Shown in pieces: positions 35,012 through 44,022 of a stretch of DNA of 64,000 bases. Position 1 is the first letter of the stretch. Each line of letters starts with the position of its first letter. The position numbers and the translations under genes were made by a program. A model generated the notes under the pieces. The model was not told where the DNA came from. It did no database searches and was given only the letters and a program-made list of their open reading frames with translations. Source of the DNA: Pseudomonas campi. Lineage in GTDB: Bacteria > Pseudomonadota > Gammaproteobacteria > Pseudomonadales > Pseudomonadaceae. The DNA is taken from the NCBI RefSeq assembly GCF_013200955.2, contig NZ_CP053697.2, positions 2,542,001-2,606,000 of the forward strand. Direction: 5' to 3'.

Positions 35012-36598
35012 TCAGGCGCTCGACTTACAGGCAAAAGCCTTGAGCCAATCGTGGCGGGCATCCAGGGCGGTGGGTTTGATATCCCCGGCCCTTTGTCCTG
35101 CCGCAGTCAAGGTGCGCTGGAAGGTTTGCCAGGCGTGCGTGACCGGCTGGACTTGAATGGCCCCAAGTTGCCCCAGGCGCCGACAGGTCCGGTAATGGTG
35201 TCCGGTGGCCAGGTAGTCTTCGACCAAGTGGACGATTTGCTCGCACTGTGACGACCCGGCGTTACTTTCCAGAAACAAGCGGTAGTGTGGCGGCGCGCCA
35301 TGCACCGGTGCCAGCAGGGCAAAGCGGATCTCGACAGCGAGTTTTTCGCGGACCAATGCCAAGGCTTGTTCGACCTGATTGGCGTGGATCTTCTCGCCGC
35401 ACAAATCGCTGACGCGGTCGAGCTTGCCGGCGAAACGGATTCGGGGTGTGCGCCCGGCCATGCCGACGCACTGCACCACATCCTTGAGGTGATAGCGGAA
35501 CAAGCCACCGCCCGTGCTGAGGATGGGGCTGTACGCCCCACCGACCCGCAACTCATGGGCCAGACAAGGCACGCGGTCGGGATGGTCGAGATCGATGAAT
35601 TCAAGAAAATGACTGGTGATCGCCAAGGGACAGCCAGAGCCATCTTCGGGCAGCAAGGGCGCGGACACCACGCCTTCGGTGGCCAGCAGGCCTTTGCCTT
35701 GCAAGGGCGTGCGCACAAACCACTGCTGCAATTCAGGCAAAAATTGGCTGGCAATGCTGTCTGTCCAGCAAGAGATCAGCTTGAGCTGCGGCCAGATGGC
35801 CTCGCCACAGAGTCGGCCCTCGCGGTCGAGACCTTGGCGGATGCGCTTGGCGCGTGCGGCCGGCAGGTCGGCCAGCAAGGCATCCAGATTCTGGCTGATA
35901 TAGCTCATCAGCAAGGAGATGAACGTTGGGCTCCAGACCGAGATCAAGCCCAGGCTTTCGGCCTTCAGCAGGTGCCGCGCGGTTTGTTGGCGCCAGCTGT
36001 CCATGTCGGGCGCATTGGCCACGGCATTGGGCACCGCCATCATCTTGTTGAGCGCCCAGCGCATCAACGGGCTGAAGTACTGCGTGTCGTCATCAAAGCC
36101 AATCGGCACGCCACCCTCTGTGCAGCGCGCACCCTGCTTGGCCAAGGAAATCGACCAATAGCTTTGCGTGCCCTTGAGGCCACGGGTATGGCTGAACACG
36201 TCGTACAACCAGGGATTGGTCGCCCTGGCGAAGTCAGCCAGCAAGTCATCCGTATAGGGAATGAACTTGTTGGTGGAGGTGGACCCGCCGGAGGGTTCGA
36301 GCATGCGCACCGGCGCGTGCGTCAGGACGCCCTGCTCACCCGCGGCGATGCGATCGATCCAGGGGCTCAAGGCATCGTAGTCAACCAGCGGAACACGGCT
36401 CTGGTAATCCTTGATCGAGTGGATGGCAGCAAAGCCATGGGCTTTGCCATAGGCACTGTCCTGATTGGCTTGCAGCAAACGACTCCAGCGGGCCAGCTGC
36501 GCCTGCTGCGGGTCTTGCAGGCTTTGCTGCAGTTGCCGGGCTTGCCCGCGCAAGCTCAGCGTATGGCCGCTTTGCAAGGCCCATAAGGCAAAGCTCAT
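35012..36598 (-). CDS. GH3-family acyl-adenylate/amido synthetase-like protein
   Basis: The 528-residue protein starts MSFALWALQSGHTLSLRGQA; the ATG overlaps the TGA of the symporter gene, with AGGAGG upstream. EPSGGSTSTNKFIPYTDD (about residue 100) is the nucleotide-binding loop of GH3 enzymes, and GGGLFRYHLKDVVQ plus IRFAGKLDRVSDLCGEKI match the later adenylate-forming motifs. Plant GH3 proteins activate jasmonate or auxin and join it to amino acids; bacterial members are poorly characterised. Here it ends a four-gene operon with two desaturases and a BASS symporter, so its acid substrate may be an unsaturated or oxygenated acyl chain. Confidence 0.85.
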   Translation of the reverse strand: MSFALWALQSGHTLSLRGQARQLQQSLQDPQQAQLARWSRLLQANQDSAYGKAHGFAAIHSIKDYQSRVPLVDYDALSPWIDRIAAGEQGVLTHAPVRMLEPSGGSTSTNKFIPYTDDLLADFARATNPWLYDVFSHTRGLKGTQSYWSISLAKQGARCTEGGVPIGFDDDTQYFSPLMRWALNKMMAVPNAVANAPDMDSWRQQTARHLLKAESLGLISVWSPTFISLLMSYISQNLDALLADLPAARAKRIRQGLDREGRLCGEAIWPQLKLISCWTDSIASQFLPELQQWFVRTPLQGKGLLATEGVVSAPLLPEDGSGCPLAITSHFLEFIDLDHPDRVPCLAHELRVGGAYSPILSTGGGLFRYHLKDVVQCVGMAGRTPRIRFAGKLDRVSDLCGEKIHANQVEQALALVREKLAVEIRFALLAPVHGAPPHYRLFLESNAGSSQCEQIVHLVEDYLATGHHYRTCRRLGQLGAIQVQPVTHAWQTFQRTLTAAGQRAGDIKPTALDARHDWLKAFACKSSA

Positions 36599-37485
36599 GC
36601 CGCCTCCTTGCGTTGCTGCAGCTGGAGCCTGAGAGCAGGCCACTGTGCCGACAGCACCAGGCCGAAACAAATCAGGGCAGCCACCAGGGTGTAGATGATG
36701 GGCACAATGGTCATATCAGGGTTGCCAATCATCTGGGCAATCACAATACCCAGGGCGCTGTTGTGCATGCCCACTTCGATGGCAATGGTCAGGCTTTGCG
36801 CCTTGTTCAGGCGGCTGAATCTGCCGATGACAAAGCCCAGCAGCATGGTGCTGGCACCTAATATCAGGGTGATGAGACCGGCGCGCTGGGCATAGCCGAG
36901 CATCTTGGTGAAGTCTTTGATGACCAGACCGGTGATCAGCAGCGTAATCAAGACAAAGCCACCCAGTTTGATATAGGGCAGGATTTTTGCCGTGAACGCG
37001 GGCCATAGGCGCTTGACTAGCATGCCCATGGCGATGGGCATCATCGTCAGGGCCAGCAAACGCTGGACGGTGTCCCACATGGGCAGAGTCTGGCTCAGTT
37101 GCGCACCCATAAAGTGGGTCAAGGTAGCGTTGACCAGGGGTGGCAAGGTCAGCACGATCAGGCAGCTGCTGACGAAGGTCAGAGTAACGGACAAGGCGGC
37201 GTCCCCCTTGGCCAGCAACGAGAACATGTTGGAGCCGACACCGCCAGGGCAAAAGGTCAGGATCATCAGGCCACAGGCGATGGCGGGGTCTTGCGGATAG
37301 ACTTTCAGCAGCAGCCAACCCACGGCCGGCAACATCACCATCTGGCAGAAGGTGCCGAGCATGACCGCCCGTGGGTAAACCACCACGCGCCTGACGTCCT
37401 CCCACACCATGGACATGCCCATGCCGAGCATCATGGTGAAGATCAACAGGTTGCCCAGGTACTGCGCCGCCGAGTTCGCCTCCAT
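36595..37485 (-). CDS. Bile acid:sodium symporter (BASS) family transporter
   Basis: The 296-residue membrane protein has FCPGGVGSNMFSLLAKGDAALSVTLTF near residue 75 and EVGMHNSALGIVIAQM near residue 235, both BASS hallmarks. It starts one base after the stop of the upstream desaturase gene and overlaps the GH3 start. A Na+-coupled carrier for an organic acid, either the precursor or the product of the cluster. It is clearly diverged from the other BASS protein in this window at 5113. Confidence 0.87.
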   Translation of the reverse strand: MEANSAAQYLGNLLIFTMMLGMGMSMVWEDVRRVVVYPRAVMLGTFCQMVMLPAVGWLLLKVYPQDPAIACGLMILTFCPGGVGSNMFSLLAKGDAALSVTLTFVSSCLIVLTLPPLVNATLTHFMGAQLSQTLPMWDTVQRLLALTMMPIAMGMLVKRLWPAFTAKILPYIKLGGFVLITLLITGLVIKDFTKMLGYAQRAGLITLILGASTMLLGFVIGRFSRLNKAQSLTIAIEVGMHNSALGIVIAQMIGNPDMTIVPIIYTLVAALICFGLVLSAQWPALRLQLQQRKEAA

Positions 37486-37486
37486 A

Positions 37487-38449
37487 TCAAGCTACCTGCT
37501 TGGGGACTAACGGGCCACGAACCTGATGCTCCACAGGCCAGGCGCACTCGACCGGTTGCGGCGGAGCCCAAAGCTTCAGGTAGGTCGCCAAATAGCCTTG
37601 AGTCGGCTCGGTCTGCACCAGCTTGGGCATGTGCAACCAAGGCACATTGGTTGCGCGGTGATGGCTCAGGTGCAAGTTGAAGTGCAGGTACAGCCACTGC
37701 AGCGGCCACCAGAGCTTGAGATCGTAGGCGCCCTCGATCAAATGGCGAGGTGTACGCACGTGATAGACGTACTGCTGGCTTGACCATGAAAAAGCAAAAG
37801 CGGCGTAACAGATGGCCACGGCTTGCCAGGTCAAATCCAGGGTCAGCCAGGTGCCAATCCAGAGCAGCAGGCCGAGGCAGGTTTCTTGACGAACCTTCCC
37901 GGCGCCACAGGTCTGGATAAACGCCAGGTAGCGAGCCAGCCCTTGGTTTTTGCCCTGGGCAAAAGCACGCGCGAGCCAGTTGCTGGGCGTCAGGCTGATG
38001 AACAGGGTCATCAAGGGGGCGGCCAGCCAGATCAATCCCGTGATGAACCCATAGTACTGAGCCGATTTTAACCACGCGCTTTCGCCCGGCTTGATGTAGT
38101 CCACCAACTCGGCATCCGAACGATTGGCCTTGTGGTGATTCAAGTGGGCCACCGTCATCAACTGATAGCTGCCAGGGAACAGGGTCGCGCAGATGAATCC
38201 CAGGCCGTCGTTGATGCGCCGGTTCGAGTGCAGCTTGCGGTGCTCGGCTTCATGCAGCAACGAAAAGCCGGTCTGCATGACAAAGGAGAACAGCAGTGCG
38301 GCCAGGCCCAGCCACAGGCCCTGACCAGCTGTCCAGGCCAACGATGCTCCAGCCAGCAACGCCAGACTCACGCCAACTTGGATCAAGGTGATGGTCACAT
38401 TGAGCCGGTTGGGTATCGCAAACTTTGCTGGACGCGTTTTGCCGCTCAC
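37487..38449 (-). CDS. Membrane fatty acid desaturase/hydroxylase superfamily protein (FADS 1)
   Basis: The start is GTG at 38449, overlapping the upstream stop (GTGA), giving 320 residues. The three histidine boxes of the di-iron membrane family are present: HEAEHRKLH, HLNHHKANRSD and HLSHHRATN. Four to six hydrophobic segments surround them. Enzymes of this type use O2 to desaturate or hydroxylate lipids, alkanes or carotenoids. LNHHKANRSDAELVDYIKPG resembles hydroxylase-like members, but I cannot separate desaturation from hydroxylation by eye. Confidence 0.85.
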   Translation of the reverse strand: MSGKTRPAKFAIPNRLNVTITLIQVGVSLALLAGASLAWTAGQGLWLGLAALLFSFVMQTGFSLLHEAEHRKLHSNRRINDGLGFICATLFPGSYQLMTVAHLNHHKANRSDAELVDYIKPGESAWLKSAQYYGFITGLIWLAAPLMTLFISLTPSNWLARAFAQGKNQGLARYLAFIQTCGAGKVRQETCLGLLLWIGTWLTLDLTWQAVAICYAAFAFSWSSQQYVYHVRTPRHLIEGAYDLKLWWPLQWLYLHFNLHLSHHRATNVPWLHMPKLVQTEPTQGYLATYLKLWAPPQPVECAWPVEHQVRGPLVPKQVA

Positions 38450-39462
38450 AGACCGTTCCCGGTGCGTTGGTTGGGATAGACCTCCGGGTGGTTGTGCAGA
38501 TACCACTGACGCAACTTGGGCAGGTTTTCGAGCGCCACTTGCGGGTGCAGGTGATGGGCAATGTGAAAACCAATGTTGCGTGGGGCCAGGAATATACGAC
38601 CCAGCCAGTTCATGTTGTGGTCCACCGTAGTCCGCATGATGGTTTCCATGCGGCGGTCTGTAACGGGGGTGTAGTTGTGCTCGACCAAGACCCGGTGCCC
38701 GGCAAACAAGGCGGCCACAATAGCGGGGATGAAGTAATAGAACAGCGCCTCCTCTGGCCGGAAGTAGGCGAAGGTGAACAAGCCAGCATGCACGACAACC
38801 TGGCCCAGCTCGGCTTTGCAGCAGTCGATCAGCTCGCGCAAATGGGTCAGGTCTTCACCTGATTTGTCTTGCAGGAACACGCGCGCGTAGCTGTTACGCA
38901 TGCCTGGGATCAGGTAGGCCAACAAGCCATAGGGGCCGCGGATCATCCATAAAGGCACCAGCAAGATGTGCCGTAGCCAGATCAGGAAAAATATCAAAGG
39001 GCGGCCCGCTACTTTGGGCTTGAAGTACGGGTCAGCGGCCATGCCGCTGTCGCGGTGATGGCGAATGTGGTGATAGCGCATGGCGTTGAGGGTCGAGGCC
39101 ATGGGGTAGCCGGCGAAGATTTCGACGATACGAATTTGCCAGCTTTTGCGCTTGATGGACTGGTGCGCCGCATCATGCAGGATCACCCCAAAAGAGTGGA
39201 TGCGCCCGGCAATCAAGACCACCCACAAGGGGTAGGTCCAGGTCGGTGCATAAGTCATCCCGACCCAGAAAGCGGCTATCCAAGCCCAGTCAACCAGCGT
39301 GAACCACACCAGTCGAGTGTTGTTCGCGCGACCCAGCAACTCGCTCGGGACATTCTTGCGGTCAAGGTTCTGGCGCTGCGACCCTGCTGCCAGTAACGCC
39401 GTTTCCAGATCGTCGACCAGGTGCTGATCCTGGTGCGGAGGTAGGGCTAGAGATGCTGACAT
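38446..39462 (-). CDS. Membrane fatty acid desaturase superfamily protein (FADS 2)
   Basis: ATG 39462 follows GCAGGAGCG at the right spacing; an upstream in-frame start lacks such a site. The 338-residue protein has HDAAHQS, RYHHIRHHRDSG and HIAHHLHPQ histidine boxes with conserved spacing, plus EHNYTPVTD before the last box. It is first in the leftward operon (FADS 2, FADS 1, BASS, GH3), whose promoter lies in the divergent region at 39463-39726. Confidence 0.87.
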   Translation of the reverse strand: MSASLALPPHQDQHLVDDLETALLAAGSQRQNLDRKNVPSELLGRANNTRLVWFTLVDWAWIAAFWVGMTYAPTWTYPLWVVLIAGRIHSFGVILHDAAHQSIKRKSWQIRIVEIFAGYPMASTLNAMRYHHIRHHRDSGMAADPYFKPKVAGRPLIFFLIWLRHILLVPLWMIRGPYGLLAYLIPGMRNSYARVFLQDKSGEDLTHLRELIDCCKAELGQVVVHAGLFTFAYFRPEEALFYYFIPAIVAALFAGHRVLVEHNYTPVTDRRMETIMRTTVDHNMNWLGRIFLAPRNIGFHIAHHLHPQVALENLPKLRQWYLHNHPEVYPNQRTGNGL

Positions 39463-39726
39463 TACGCGCTCCTGCGAAAGTGAAAATCCAAAAAATTCCA
39501 CCCCACCTTAATGATGAACGTGGAAATTGGTAACGCCATGACCGCTTACAGGCCTGCAGTGTAAGTATTCGAAAGAAATTTGGGAATATTCAATACATTT
39601 TTTTCGTAATCGCGCATTTAATGGTTACATAATGGCCGGAGCTAGTGGCATCATGCGCAGCGATCGCCGCCCTATGTTCGTTAACGAACATGCGGCACCT
39701 TGACTCTAGGGATTGGGAGCACTGCC
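39463..39726. promoter_or_regulatory. Divergent control region of the 35-45 kb cluster with an 18-bp palindrome
   Basis: This AT-rich spacer drives both operons. ATGTTCGTTAACGAACAT (39674-39691) is a perfect 18-bp palindrome ending 35 bp before the rightward start codon, as an operator for a dimeric repressor would be. TTGAAT...AATACT on the minus strand and CATAAT on the plus strand are weak promoter candidates. No regulator gene is present in the cluster itself. Confidence 0.6.
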
Positions 39727-40560
39727 ATGCAGGGATTGAAGCAAGGTCAAGGCAAAGCCAGCGCGTGTGCCGCGGATAGCGTGTCACTCGAGGCCGCTGA
39801 CCTTCGGGCCGCCAGTGGCAAGCTCGCGTCGCGGCGCATAGCCGTCAGCGAACTGGACAGCGACACCATCGCGCAGATGTGGTCGGTGTTTTGTGGCTAC
39901 TACGCCGACATCAGTCGCGACAGGTTCCTCGCGGACTTGCATGAAAAACAGTTTGTGCTTCTGCTGCTCGACAGCGGCGATCGCAGCGTGCAGGGCTTTA
40001 CCACCATTCAGGTGCTGCAACGGCACTTCGCGGGCAAGCCTTACCTCGCCGTCTATTCAGGCGACACCATCATCAATGAAGCCTACTGGGGGCAGAGTGC
40101 CTTACAGGCCGGTTTCTATCGGTTCCTGATGGGCTTGAAAGCCAGGCATCCGCTGACCCCGCTCTACTGGTTCCTGATTTCCAAGGGCTACAAGACCTAT
40201 CTGCTGTTCAGCCGCGGCTGTGCCGACCATTGGCCCCGCTATGACCGCCCCACCCCCGATCACGTGCTGGGCATCATCGATCAGCTGTCCCGAGAAAAAT
40301 TTGCCGATGACTGGAAGCCCGAACTGGGCCTGCTGCAGTTCGCCACGCCCGCCGGCAGGCTCAAGGAAGGTGTTGCTCCCGTCGATGACGCCGCCCTGGC
40401 TTATCCAGACATCCGCTACTTCGTTGAACGCAACCCCGGCCACGCCCAAGGCGATGAGCTGTGCTGCCTGGGGGCCATCAATGCCAAAACGGGCGTTTCC
40501 TATGTCGGCAAGCTGGCACGCAAGTGGGTTCGTCGCCAATTAAGAAACCTCGGGGCTTGA
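39727..40560 (+). CDS. GNAT-fold-like protein, unknown substrate
   Basis: ATG 39727 follows GGGAG by 7 nt, giving 277 residues. The middle (VQGFTTIQVLQRHFAGKPYLAV through YWGQSALQAGFYRFLMGLK) reads like an N-acyltransferase fold with beta-strands and the long helix after an acetyl-CoA site, but the R/Q-x-x-G-x-G/A loop is not canonical. It is first in the rightward operon, 1 nt before the Rieske gene. It could acylate an intermediate of the pathway; function not assigned. Confidence 0.6.
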   Translation: MQGLKQGQGKASACAADSVSLEAADLRAASGKLASRRIAVSELDSDTIAQMWSVFCGYYADISRDRFLADLHEKQFVLLLLDSGDRSVQGFTTIQVLQRHFAGKPYLAVYSGDTIINEAYWGQSALQAGFYRFLMGLKARHPLTPLYWFLISKGYKTYLLFSRGCADHWPRYDRPTPDHVLGIIDQLSREKFADDWKPELGLLQFATPAGRLKEGVAPVDDAALAYPDIRYFVERNPGHAQGDELCCLGAINAKTGVSYVGKLARKWVRRQLRNLGA

Positions 40561-40561
40561 T

Positions 40562-41701
40562 ATGACCAGTCAATCAACCATCACCCTGATTCCCGTCACC
40601 CCCTGCGACCAGGCATCGAGCGCCCAGAGCGGCGACGCCAGCATGCGCGAGCGCAGCGGCGACTTGCGAAACTATTGGTACGCGGCCGCCCAGTCCATCG
40701 AGGTTTCGGCCAAGAAACCGCTGAGCGTGATCATCATGGAAACGCGCATAGTGTTGTGGCGCAATGCGCAGCAACAAGCCGTCGCCCTGCGTGACCGTTG
40801 CTTGCACCGCAATACATTCCTGAGTCCGGGCGACATCACCGAGTTGGGCATCAAGTGCCCGTATCACGGCTGGACCTTCGATGATCAAGGCGTGTGCGTG
40901 AATGTGCCGTCTGAAGGCGAAAACGGCAAAAGCTACCCCAATCGCAAGGTGCAGAGTTTCCCTACCCAAGAGGCTTACGGCCTGGTTTGGGTCTGGATGG
41001 GCTACGGCGAGCCCGACGCCAGCCGCCCTCCATTCCCGATGCCGCATTACCAGGAAGAGGGCTGGACCACCTACTACATGAAGACCCATTTCAACAACGG
41101 CGTCACCTCGTTGGTGGAAAATTTCATGGATGTGCCACACACCGTGTTTGTCCACAAAGGCTGGTTCCGCGATCGCAAGAAGCTGCGGGTCGAGTCCAGC
41201 GTCGAGCGCACGGCCGACAGTGTGCTGGTGACCTACCATGGCCAGGATTCGATAGGTTTTACCGAGCGGGTGCTGAACCCGAAAAGGCTGCCGATGCAGC
41301 ACACGGACAATTTCTACATGCCGAACAACACGCGTGTGGACTACATCTACGGCGACAACGAACGCGGCTTCGTCATCAGCAGCACCTGCACGCCGATCAA
41401 TGACTTCCAAAGCACCGTGTTCACCTTTATTTGCTACAAGTTCGGCTGGGCCAATCCCCTGTTCCGGTTTTTCATGCCCTGGTATACCCGCCAGGTGATT
41501 CAGCAAGACGTTGAAATCATGGAAAACCAGGGCAAGAGCCTGCAAGAACAAGGCCCCGACTTCAAAAGCACGCCGGCAGACACCCTGCATCTGTTTATCG
41601 AGTCCTTGCGTGAGCACTCCCAAACCGAGGGCAAAGACGCTCAGGGCCAGCCGCTGCCTGCGCCGCCGGCCATGACTCGCTCCGTAACCTTCTGGATATG
41701 A
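40562..41701 (+). CDS. Rieske non-haem iron oxygenase, alpha subunit type
   Basis: The 379-residue protein has a [2Fe-2S] Rieske centre (Cys80, His82 in CLHRN; Cys99, His102 in CPYHGW) and a mononuclear iron site in NFMDVPHTVFVH (Asp190, His193, His198). This is the terminal oxygenase of aromatic-ring or demethylase-type systems. No reductase or ferredoxin gene is nearby, so it must borrow electrons from elsewhere. Neighbouring desaturases suggest a non-aromatic lipid-like substrate, but that is inference. Stop overlaps the next start (ATGA). Confidence 0.9.
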   Translation: MTSQSTITLIPVTPCDQASSAQSGDASMRERSGDLRNYWYAAAQSIEVSAKKPLSVIIMETRIVLWRNAQQQAVALRDRCLHRNTFLSPGDITELGIKCPYHGWTFDDQGVCVNVPSEGENGKSYPNRKVQSFPTQEAYGLVWVWMGYGEPDASRPPFPMPHYQEEGWTTYYMKTHFNNGVTSLVENFMDVPHTVFVHKGWFRDRKKLRVESSVERTADSVLVTYHGQDSIGFTERVLNPKRLPMQHTDNFYMPNNTRVDYIYGDNERGFVISSTCTPINDFQSTVFTFICYKFGWANPLFRFFMPWYTRQVIQQDVEIMENQGKSLQEQGPDFKSTPADTLHLFIESLREHSQTEGKDAQGQPLPAPPAMTRSVTFWI

Positions 41702-42864
41702 GCGATCCGCTGAGCACTCCCGACATCCTCCACGAGGAAGATGGCTGGCGCATGCGCTTGGCCCGCCCGGCGGACAATGCGCGCCTCTGCGACTTGTTCC
41801 GGGAAGTGGATATGTCCGCGGACCTGTGCCTGGCGGAGGAACGTGACCCGGACTTTTTTGCCCTGCATCGCGCGCAAAGCCCGCAGGCTTACAGCGTGAT
41901 ACTGGAGGACTCGACTCAAGCGGGTCGCCCGGCTTTTGGTTGTGCCAGCATCCTGGCTCGCGATGCCTGGTATGGCGCAGAGATTCGCCGAGTGGGCTAT
42001 GCCTGCGATTTGCGCATTGAACACGGCTTTCGGGGCGCCCGCGTGTTCCCGACCGTGATCGATAAATTCATGTCCTTTATGCAGGAACATGAAGGCATTG
42101 ACCTGATGTACAGCGCCGTCTTGAGCAGCAATCAGCGTGGTCGAAACGCGCTGCTCAACCAGCACGGCAAACGCGCCGGCCAACCCGTGGGTCAGGTCAT
42201 GACGCCCTACCACATGACCTCGATCCAGTTTGTCGGCGCGCGCATGCCCAGCGACCCACGGGTCCAGCGCGCCGAGGAGGCGGATCGAGCGGCCCTGGTC
42301 GAGTTTCTCGCCGCACAACAGAAACAACGCCTGTTCGGCTATGTCGTCGACGACGCCTGGTTTCAGGCCCGGCTCGAGCAGTGGCCAGGCATGCGCCTGG
42401 AGGATTTCTTTCTCCTCAAGAACGGCGATGGGCGCGTCCTGGCCTGTGCGGCCCCCTGGGATACCGCGGGGCATCTGCGCCGGTCTCGGGTCATCAAGTA
42501 TCAGGGCAAGATGCAATGGCTGCGCCTGGCTTACAACGCCGAAGCGCGCTTAAGGGGCTTTGCCAAATTACCTGCGCCGGGCGACTGCTTCCACTTTGCC
42601 TACCTGACCCATCTGGAAGTCAGCAACGATCAGCCCGCCCTGCTGGATGCCTTGCTGTGTGGCATTTACAACGCGCTGCGCGATCAGCCCTGGCACTTCA
42701 TGAGTCTGATGGTGCCCATGGGCAGCCCGCTGGAAGCCGGCTTGAAGCGCTTTCGCCTGCAACGCATCGCCATGGAGTTGCTCGCCTTCAGCAATCCGCG
42801 CTCATCCTGGCATGGCCGGTCCTTGAGCACCCTGCGACCGGGCTTTGAGATGGCACTTCACTGA
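41698..42864 (+). CDS. GNAT-family-like acyltransferase (double-length)
   Basis: At 388 residues it is twice a GNAT domain. The N-terminal half (residues 15-180) contains VGYACDLRIEHGFRGARVFPTVIDKFM, an acetyl-CoA-loop-like segment, and SSNQRGRNALLNQ. The second half (200-388) repeats the general pattern (HFAYLTHLEVSNDQPALLDALLCGIYNAL). It is translationally coupled to the Rieske oxygenase by a 4-bp overlap. It may attach an acyl group to an amine made or handled by this cluster. Confidence 0.6.
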   Translation: MSDPLSTPDILHEEDGWRMRLARPADNARLCDLFREVDMSADLCLAEERDPDFFALHRAQSPQAYSVILEDSTQAGRPAFGCASILARDAWYGAEIRRVGYACDLRIEHGFRGARVFPTVIDKFMSFMQEHEGIDLMYSAVLSSNQRGRNALLNQHGKRAGQPVGQVMTPYHMTSIQFVGARMPSDPRVQRAEEADRAALVEFLAAQQKQRLFGYVVDDAWFQARLEQWPGMRLEDFFLLKNGDGRVLACAAPWDTAGHLRRSRVIKYQGKMQWLRLAYNAEARLRGFAKLPAPGDCFHFAYLTHLEVSNDQPALLDALLCGIYNALRDQPWHFMSLMVPMGSPLEAGLKRFRLQRIAMELLAFSNPRSSWHGRSLSTLRPGFEMALH

Positions 42865-42885
42865 GAGCATGGACAAGGAACGTAT

Positions 42886-43914
42886 ATGACACCCGAACAA
42901 TACCGTGAGCTGCGCCAGAAGCTGGTCAAGGATGGCCTGTTCAAAGCCCACAATGGGACGGGGCTGGCCATGGTGGTGGGCGAAGCCAGCCTGTTTCTGG
43001 GTGGCCTGTATGGGCTGAGTTTTCTGCAGCCCTGGTCGATCGGCTTTATTGCCCTGCAGATACTGCTGGGCACCTCGGTCTTTCGCCTGTTTGTCCTGAT
43101 GCATGACTGCGGCCACCACAGCCTGTTCCGTACCCGCTGGCTCAACACCCTGTTCGGTCTATTGACCAGCATGCCCGGTCTCGTCCCGCTGGAGGGCTGG
43201 CGGGAGAACCACTACCCGCATCACCGCTGGGTCGGCATTCGCGACAAGGACCCTTCCGCCACGGGCCTAGTCAGCTTCGAACAGAAGAAACAACACTCGC
43301 GCCTGTATGTGACCCTGCTGCGCCTGATCTGGGTGCTGCGCCTGCCGGTGCCCGCCCTCACCTTCATCATCAATAGCCTGTGGCTGTGCCCGTTTCGTCT
43401 AACCCGGCAAGGTCGGTACAAGCGAGCGGCCCAGGTGCTGGGGTCGAGCCTGGTGGCAGTGGCACCGCATGCGCTGGCAGTGGCTGTGGTGGGCTGGTCG
43501 ACCTACCTGACCTACTTCGGCCCCATCCTGCTGGCCTGGTTGTACTGGTACGAACTGATCAACCTGATTCACCATTCCGGCCTGTATGAACTCGACTCCA
43601 AGCAACACCCCGAGCCCCTGGCACTGTACGAACAGCAAAGGGTAAGCCGTTCGGCCTATATGCCCACCTGGCTGTCAGCGGTGCTGTGCTACCACTTCAC
43701 CTTGCATGCCGAACATCACTTGTTCCCCTTGATCCCCTGGCACCACCTGCCGGCTGTGCGCAAGGCCTTGGCCGAAATCCAGGTGCATGACTACCTGGGC
43801 GTGCCCTTTATCGCCTTCAACATGGCGCTGCGCAAAGAAGACCCCGCCCAGGTCTTGTTGAACCGCATGTCCCCCGCCATTCAGCGTTTACAGAAACCCT
43901 TGCTGCGCCCATGA
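42886..43914 (+). CDS. Membrane fatty acid desaturase superfamily protein (FADS 3)
   Basis: The 342-residue protein has histidine boxes HDCGHHS (about residue 72), HYPHHRW and HAEHHLFP, closest in layout to acyl-lipid desaturases (DesA-like). AAGGAA precedes ATG by 5 nt. Several hydrophobic segments are present. Unlike FADS 1 and 2 it is in the rightward operon. Three desaturase-type enzymes in one cluster point to a product with several double bonds or oxygen groups. Confidence 0.87.
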   Translation: MTPEQYRELRQKLVKDGLFKAHNGTGLAMVVGEASLFLGGLYGLSFLQPWSIGFIALQILLGTSVFRLFVLMHDCGHHSLFRTRWLNTLFGLLTSMPGLVPLEGWRENHYPHHRWVGIRDKDPSATGLVSFEQKKQHSRLYVTLLRLIWVLRLPVPALTFIINSLWLCPFRLTRQGRYKRAAQVLGSSLVAVAPHALAVAVVGWSTYLTYFGPILLAWLYWYELINLIHHSGLYELDSKQHPEPLALYEQQRVSRSAYMPTWLSAVLCYHFTLHAEHHLFPLIPWHHLPAVRKALAEIQVHDYLGVPFIAFNMALRKEDPAQVLLNRMSPAIQRLQKPLLRP

Positions 43915-44022
43915 CGCACGCCAGCCGGGCGCGACTGTCTCTAGCGCCCCTGAGGTTTCGCGGTTTTTCCTACCACTGCGGCGTGCCGACCGGCGTGCTG
44001 AATAAATCCTGAGGTGAGTCCC

